Source: JAPLJM01 sp963708515 (lineage in GTDB: Bacteria > Desulfobacterota > Syntrophia > Syntrophales > Fen-1087). Taken from it: a stretch of 64,000 bases of DNA. The stretch covers positions 1-64,000 of the forward strand of contig CAVPSX010000005.1 of assembly GCA_963708515.1 (NCBI GenBank), read 5' to 3'. Each line of letters opens with the position of its first letter. Position 1 is the stretch's first letter. Of this stretch, positions 60,571 to 64,000 are shown one piece after another. The notes beneath the pieces were generated by a model that had not been told where the DNA came from, did no database searches, and worked only from the letters and a program-made list of their open reading frames with translations. The translations under genes were made by a program, and so were the position numbers.

Positions 60571-60915
60571 CTATTTTCTGTCACTCTCTTTTTCCAGCAG
60601 CAGCGGACCGATGACGGTTGTCCGGATCTCCATGACATAGTCGTCGGCCGACGATGTACAAGCATCGGCATCTGTCCGAAGATAAATGCCCAGGTTGCAT
60701 GGGTTGAAGCGAATGACCACAATGTCCGTCGGGCCATAATGCTGTGCCGCATAATGATCGACGACGTCCTGACGATTGGTCGTAAGGGCGCGGATGATTC
60801 CGTCCTTGTCGGGTTTCAGGCCTTCTCTTCTGATTTGTTCCCACATTTCCGGCGTCGTGACGTGATAGAAGTAAGTGTCGAAAAGATCATCGATATGATC
60901 GTCAAGGGCAGGCAT
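60571..60915 (-). CDS. Small protein with ADP-ribosyltransferase-like start, selenium cluster
   Basis: 114 residues. YFYHVTTPEMWEQIRREGLKPDKDG resembles the opening strand of ADP-ribosyltransferase/RNA 2'-phosphotransferase-like folds (YHxT...GL.P), and TDIVVIRFNPCNLGIYL adds a second strand with a Cys. No full motif set is visible, so the family is not assigned. It lies 7 bases upstream of yedF and is the first gene of that operon, which makes a link to selenium handling plausible. Confidence 0.6.
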   Translation of the reverse strand: MPALDDHIDDLFDTYFYHVTTPEMWEQIRREGLKPDKDGIIRALTTNRQDVVDHYAAQHYGPTDIVVIRFNPCNLGIYLRTDADACTSSADDYVMEIRTTVIGPLLLEKESDRK

Positions 60916-61008
60916 CTCCTTTATGCTCCTTCATCCGTGATAATGAACAGAATGTTTTTTCTTAATCACAGCGGCTCTTCGTGTCAATACAATAATGGCC
61001 GTAATTTG

Positions 61009-61032
61009 ATATGGAATTATGATATTCCATAT
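61009..61032 (+). promoter_or_regulatory. Inverted repeat between the divergent selenium operons
   Basis: ATATGGAAT-N6-ATTCCATAT, perfect 9-bp arms. It lies about 95 bases before the gene at 60915 (minus) and 100 bases before yedE (plus). Its symmetric position and perfect arms make it a good operator candidate for a shared regulator; none is encoded nearby. Confidence 0.55.
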
Positions 61033-61130
61033 ATTAATAACTACTATGCAATTATGAATAATATGAATTGGATTTCCCGGTCCTTTTTGTGATAGTAGCA
61101 CGAAAAATATTTCAAGGGAGGTCTTCATTT

Positions 61131-62205
61131 ATGAGAAATGTTTTTTCTTCGCGCACAGGCATTATCATTGTCGGCGCCCTGATCGGCATCGGGGCGGCTG
61201 TGCTGCAGTACCTGGGAAATCCCGCCAATATGGGCATCTGCGTGGCCTGTATGGAGCGCGATATCGCCGGCGCCCTCGGTCTTCACCGGGCGGATGTGGT
61301 GCAGTATATACGGCCGGAAATCATCGGTTTTGTCCTGGGCGCCTTCATCGCCGCCCTCATCGCCCGCGAACACAAGCCCCGTGGCGGTTCGGCGCCGCTT
61401 ATCCGCTTCTTTCTGGGCGTCTTTGCCATGATCGGCGCCCTGGTATTTCTGGGATGCCCCTGGCGGGCCCTCCTGCGGCTGGCCGGCGGTGACGGGAACG
61501 CGATTCTCGGACTCCTGGGACTCGCGACAGGCATTTTTATCGGCATCCAGTTTCTGAAGCACGGTTTCAGCCTTGGCCGTTCCTATCCGCAAAAGCCTCT
61601 AAGCGGCTGGGTTTTGCCGGCTCTTATGGCAGGGCTCTTTGTGCTTCTGGTCTTTCAGGTCTCCTTCAGCCCGGGCGGTCCCATCTTTTTCAGCCAGAAG
61701 GGTCCGGGTTCCCAGCACGCTCCCATATGGATCAGCCTGGCGGCTGGGTCTGATCATCGGCGCCCTGGCCCAGCGCAGTCGCTTCTGCACGATGGGCGCT
61801 TTCCGGGACGTCATGCTGATCCGGGATTTTCATCTTGTCAGCGGTGTGGCTGCCCTGCTGATTTTCGCCTTTGGAATCAACCTCATTCTCGGCCAGTTTA
61901 AAGCGGGATTTGCGGGTCAGCCCATCGCCCATACGGATCACCTCTGGAATTTTCTCGGCATGGCCCTGTCGGGTCTGGCTTTTGTCCTCGCCGGGGGATG
62001 CCCGGGGAGGCAGCTTTTCCTCTCCGGAGAAGGCGACATGGATGCGGGGATCTTTGTTCTCGGCATGATCATCGGCGCCGCGGTGGCCCATAATTTCGCC
62101 CTGGCCAGTTCACCGAAAGGCATCACCGCTTTTGCACCGGCGGCCGTTATCCTGGGATTCGTCTTCTGTATGGTTGTCGGCTTGACACAGCGGGACCGCG
62201 GATAA
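61131..62205 (+). pseudogene. yedE: Selenium transport/metabolism membrane protein YedE, one frameshift
   Basis: From ATG 61131 (GGGAGG upstream) the frame encodes the N-terminal half: GNPANMGICVACMERDIAGALG and FLGCPWRALLRLAGGDGN, both with the conserved cysteines of YedE/YeeE. Near 61750 the frame changes: the continuation LIIGALAQRSRFCTMGAFRDVMLIRD and LAGGCPGRQLFLSGEGD lies in another frame and ends at 62205. One extra base in the stretch GGCTGGGTCTG explains it. Together about 357 residues with some ten helices. YedE/FdhT is thought to import a selenium or sulfur species. Confidence 0.85.
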
Positions 62206-62246
62206 GCCTATCTTATCAAATTTGAAATCTTGGAAGGAGAATGATA

Positions 62247-62464
62247 ATGACGACAAAACGTATCGACGCCAGGGGGCTTTCATGCCCCCAGCCTGTTGTT
62301 CTCGTGGATCGGGCCGTTCAGGAGGGGAACACCGATCTGGAAATCCTTGTGGATAATGAAGTCTCCCGGGAAAATGTCCTGCGCATGGCCGCCCGGCGGG
62401 GCTTGAAGACCGATTCCGCCAGGAAGGTTCGGATACGATTATCCGGGCGACCAGGGCACAATAG
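62247..62464 (+). pseudogene. TusA-like selenium/sulfur carrier protein, one frameshift
   Basis: From ATG 62247 (AAGGAG 8 bases upstream): MTTKRIDARGLSCPQPVVLVDRAV, with the Cys of CPxP, and ILVDNEVSRENVLRMAARRG. Near 62420 the frame shifts; the expected end EGSDTIIRATRAQ lies in another frame and stops at TAG 62462-62464, leaving a normal gap to the next gene. Without the shift the frame runs about 170 bases into the cysteine desulfurase gene, which is unlikely. The normal product is about 73 residues. It would accept persulfide or perselenide from the downstream desulfurase. Confidence 0.78.
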
Positions 62465-62481
62465 AGAAAGAGGATTCATTT

Positions 62482-63639
62482 ATGGAAGTGGTCTATCTGG
62501 ACAATGCCGCGACGTCCTTTCCCAAACCGGAGGCGGCGCTGGAGGCCATGATGCGCTACCAGCGCGAGATCGGCGGATCGCCCGGCCGTTCAGGCCACAG
62601 GCTTTCCATCGAGGCTGGCCGCATTGTTCATGAAACCAGGGAAGTCCTGGCGCGTCTTTTCAATATTGACGATCCCCTCCAGATCGTCTTCACCAAAAAT
62701 GCCACGGAGGCCCTTAATATCGCACTGGTCGGTCTGCTTAAGCCCGGGGACCATGTCATCACAACGGGCATGGAACATAACGCCGTGATGCGGCCCCTGC
62801 GTTTTCTCGCATCCCGTGGGGTTGACCTGTCGATCGTTCCCTGTTCTGACCGCGGCGAACTGGACCCTGATGATATTCGTGCAGCCTTCCGGACGAATAC
62901 GCGTGCCGTCGTGATGACCCACGCCTCGAATGTGACGGGAACGATCATGCCGGTTCAGGAAATCGGCCTTCTGACTCGCGAGCGCGTAGACACTGTCCTG
63001 TGCGTTGATGCGGCCCAGACAGCGGGGGCGCTGCCCATCGACGTGGCGGCGATGGCCGTCGATCTGCTGGCCTTTACGGGGCACAAATCCCTTTACGGTC
63101 CCCAGGGCACAGGCGGCCTCTACATCCGGAAAGGTCTCGATAAGAAAATAGCGCCTCTCATGCGGGGTGGAACGGGGAGCCGTTCGGAATTCGAGGAACA
63201 GCCCGACTTCATGCCCGACAAGTATGAATGCGGCACGCCCAATACAGTCGGCCTGGCCGGATTGAGTGCAGGTGCGGCGTACATTCTTGAGAAGGGCGTC
63301 GAAGCGGTTCGGGATAAGGAAGATGCCCTGACCCGACTCTTTCTGGACCGACTGCATGCGCTTGGTGAAGACGTCACCATTTACGGCCCCCGGTCGGCAC
63401 AGGACCGGATTTCCGTGATTTCGTTCAAACTCCGGGATATAACTGCGTCCGATGCAGCCTTATATCTGGATGAGCATTGGGGCATCATGTGCCGCCCCGG
63501 TCTTCACTGCGCCCCGGCCGCCCATCGGACCATCGGGACTTTCCCCCACGGAACGGTGCGCTTCAGTTTCGGTTTTTTTAATACGGAAGCGCATGCCGAT
63601 CTGGCCGCCGAAGCTCTGCGGCAGCTCGTGAAAAGATGA
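62482..63639 (+). CDS. Cysteine desulfurase-like PLP enzyme (selenium cluster)
   Basis: 385 residues. YLDNAATSFPKPEAAL starts the family; THASNVTGTIMPVQEI, VDAAQTAGALPIDV and FTGHKSLYGPQGTGGLYI (Schiff-base Lys) follow; MCRPGLHCAPAAHRTIG holds the catalytic Cys loop. It belongs to the class V aminotransferase group that travels with YedF and SelD in selenium operons. It should deliver sulfur or selenium from cysteine/selenocysteine to carrier proteins such as the TusA-like product just upstream. DUF3343 follows in 26 bases. Confidence 0.92.
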   Translation: MEVVYLDNAATSFPKPEAALEAMMRYQREIGGSPGRSGHRLSIEAGRIVHETREVLARLFNIDDPLQIVFTKNATEALNIALVGLLKPGDHVITTGMEHNAVMRPLRFLASRGVDLSIVPCSDRGELDPDDIRAAFRTNTRAVVMTHASNVTGTIMPVQEIGLLTRERVDTVLCVDAAQTAGALPIDVAAMAVDLLAFTGHKSLYGPQGTGGLYIRKGLDKKIAPLMRGGTGSRSEFEEQPDFMPDKYECGTPNTVGLAGLSAGAAYILEKGVEAVRDKEDALTRLFLDRLHALGEDVTIYGPRSAQDRISVISFKLRDITASDAALYLDEHWGIMCRPGLHCAPAAHRTIGTFPHGTVRFSFGFFNTEAHADLAAEALRQLVKR

Positions 63640-63665
63640 CTTTCTGAAAGGACCAGGCAGCGCCT

Positions 63666-63893
63666 ATGACCCCGGAAGACCCATTTGGCGTCGTCCTCTT
63701 TGAATCCGTCAGCCATGCCCTGCGAGCGGAGAAAATCATCAAAGCCGAAAATATCCCCTGCAAACTGATCCCCGTGCCGCGCCAGCTCAGTTCCGATTGT
63801 GGCGTCTGCCTGCGTTTCAGCGTGGTCCACCGGGAACGCGTAGAAAACGCCCTGGCGGGGAAACTGGACTTTTTTGACGTCGTTCTTTTATAA
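63666..63893 (+). CDS. DUF3343 protein of the selenium cluster
   Basis: 75 residues. FGVVLFESVSHALRAEKIIKAENIPCKLIPVPRQLSSDCGVCLRF matches the DUF3343 family, with the S-D-C-G-x-C motif that could bind a sulfur or selenium atom. Families with this domain are regularly next to YedE, YedF and the desulfurase. It is the last complete gene of the operon in this window; the operon may continue beyond the end. Confidence 0.88.
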   Translation: MTPEDPFGVVLFESVSHALRAEKIIKAENIPCKLIPVPRQLSSDCGVCLRFSVVHRERVENALAGKLDFFDVVLL

Positions 63894-64000
63894 TAGATTG
63901 AATTGACAAGAATTTATTTATTGACGGGCGGCGTATCAGGAGAGGGAAGTTTGTATGTCAAAGGATATTTTGCGGTGAAATTGGAGATAACGAAACTATT
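63894..64000 (+). other. End of window: AT-rich spacer, possible start of the next gene
   Basis: After the DUF3343 stop comes an AT-rich stretch, then AGGAGAGGG at about 63940 before ATG 63955, but that frame meets TGA after seven codons. A different frame (LTRIYLLTGGVSGEG) is open to the end. No gene is called with confidence. selD would be a natural neighbour but cannot be shown. Confidence 0.3.

Noticed and set aside
63955..63978. Third selenoprotein start (ATG, seven codons, TGA)
   Set aside because: The window ends too soon to see a hairpin or downstream homology, and another frame is open across the same bases.
1..64000. CRISPR array, rRNA or tRNA genes
   Set aside because: No regularly spaced direct repeats and no tRNA or rRNA-like segments were noticed in either strand; weak tRNA-like folds cannot be excluded without a covariance search.

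Overview
The window looks like the chromosome of a strictly or mostly anaerobic, Gram-negative deltaproteobacterium (Desulfobacterota), plausibly of the Syntrophus/Smithella kind. The basis is an outer-membrane beta-barrel, a NikR regulator with the deltaproteobacterial operator type, formate-tetrahydrofolate ligase, a 2-hydroxyacyl-CoA dehydratase/benzoyl-CoA reductase-like pair, selenium genes, cytochrome bd as the only respiratory oxidase, and a ladderane-type lipid cluster. The genus is inference. No rRNA, tRNA or CRISPR array was seen.

Layout. 1-4.74 kb (minus strand): an LEA14-like lipoprotein, a Cbi-type nickel/cobalt ECF transporter (cbiMQO), an outer-membrane protein and nikR, with two matching NikR operators. 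4.75-19.2 kb (minus strand): one long operon of three ketosynthases, three acyl carrier proteins, two dehydratases, a thioesterase, a phosphopantetheinyl transferase, two glycerolipid acyltransferases, three radical SAM proteins, a phytoene-desaturase-like oxidase and a deacetylase. I read it as a self-contained pathway that builds and installs an unusual polyunsaturated or cyclised acyl chain in membrane lipid. 19.4-31 kb: mixed metabolic genes (GT25, ACT regulator plus fhs, SDR, ppnP, nitroreductase, metallo-hydrolase, DUF255 protein, flavodoxin, malic enzyme). 31-45 kb (plus strand): aldolases, an amidohydrolase, a DUF3141 protein, queF, an acyltransferase, an acyl-CoA synthetase and two HgdAB-like subunits. 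45-55 kb: a decayed gene, cydAB, an IS110 remnant, then small membrane, periplasmic and enzyme genes. 55.6-58.7 kb: a zinc protease/inactive transglutaminase/ATP-grasp operon. 59.9-63.9 kb: a divergent selenium cluster (yedF | yedE, tusA-like, cysteine desulfurase, DUF3343).

The least expected result is two probable selenoprotein genes that conventional gene calling breaks at UGA: a C_GCAxxG_C_C redox protein (25431-25892) and a 66-residue membrane protein (31109-31309). Each has an fdhF-like SECIS hairpin with a GGTC loop, 17 or 18 bases after the UGA. With the selenium cluster in the same window they form a coherent selenium theme.

Other structure: three copies of a 160-180 bp intergenic element with imperfect terminal inverted repeats, four promoters sharing an extended TTGACACACAA box with exactly 17 bp spacing, and about ten genes interrupted by single-base frameshifts. 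One of these frameshifts makes two adjacent genes look like an 823-residue fusion. The number of frameshifts suggests sequence error in part, but the gene at 45.3-46.6 kb also has two in-frame stops and looks truly decayed.
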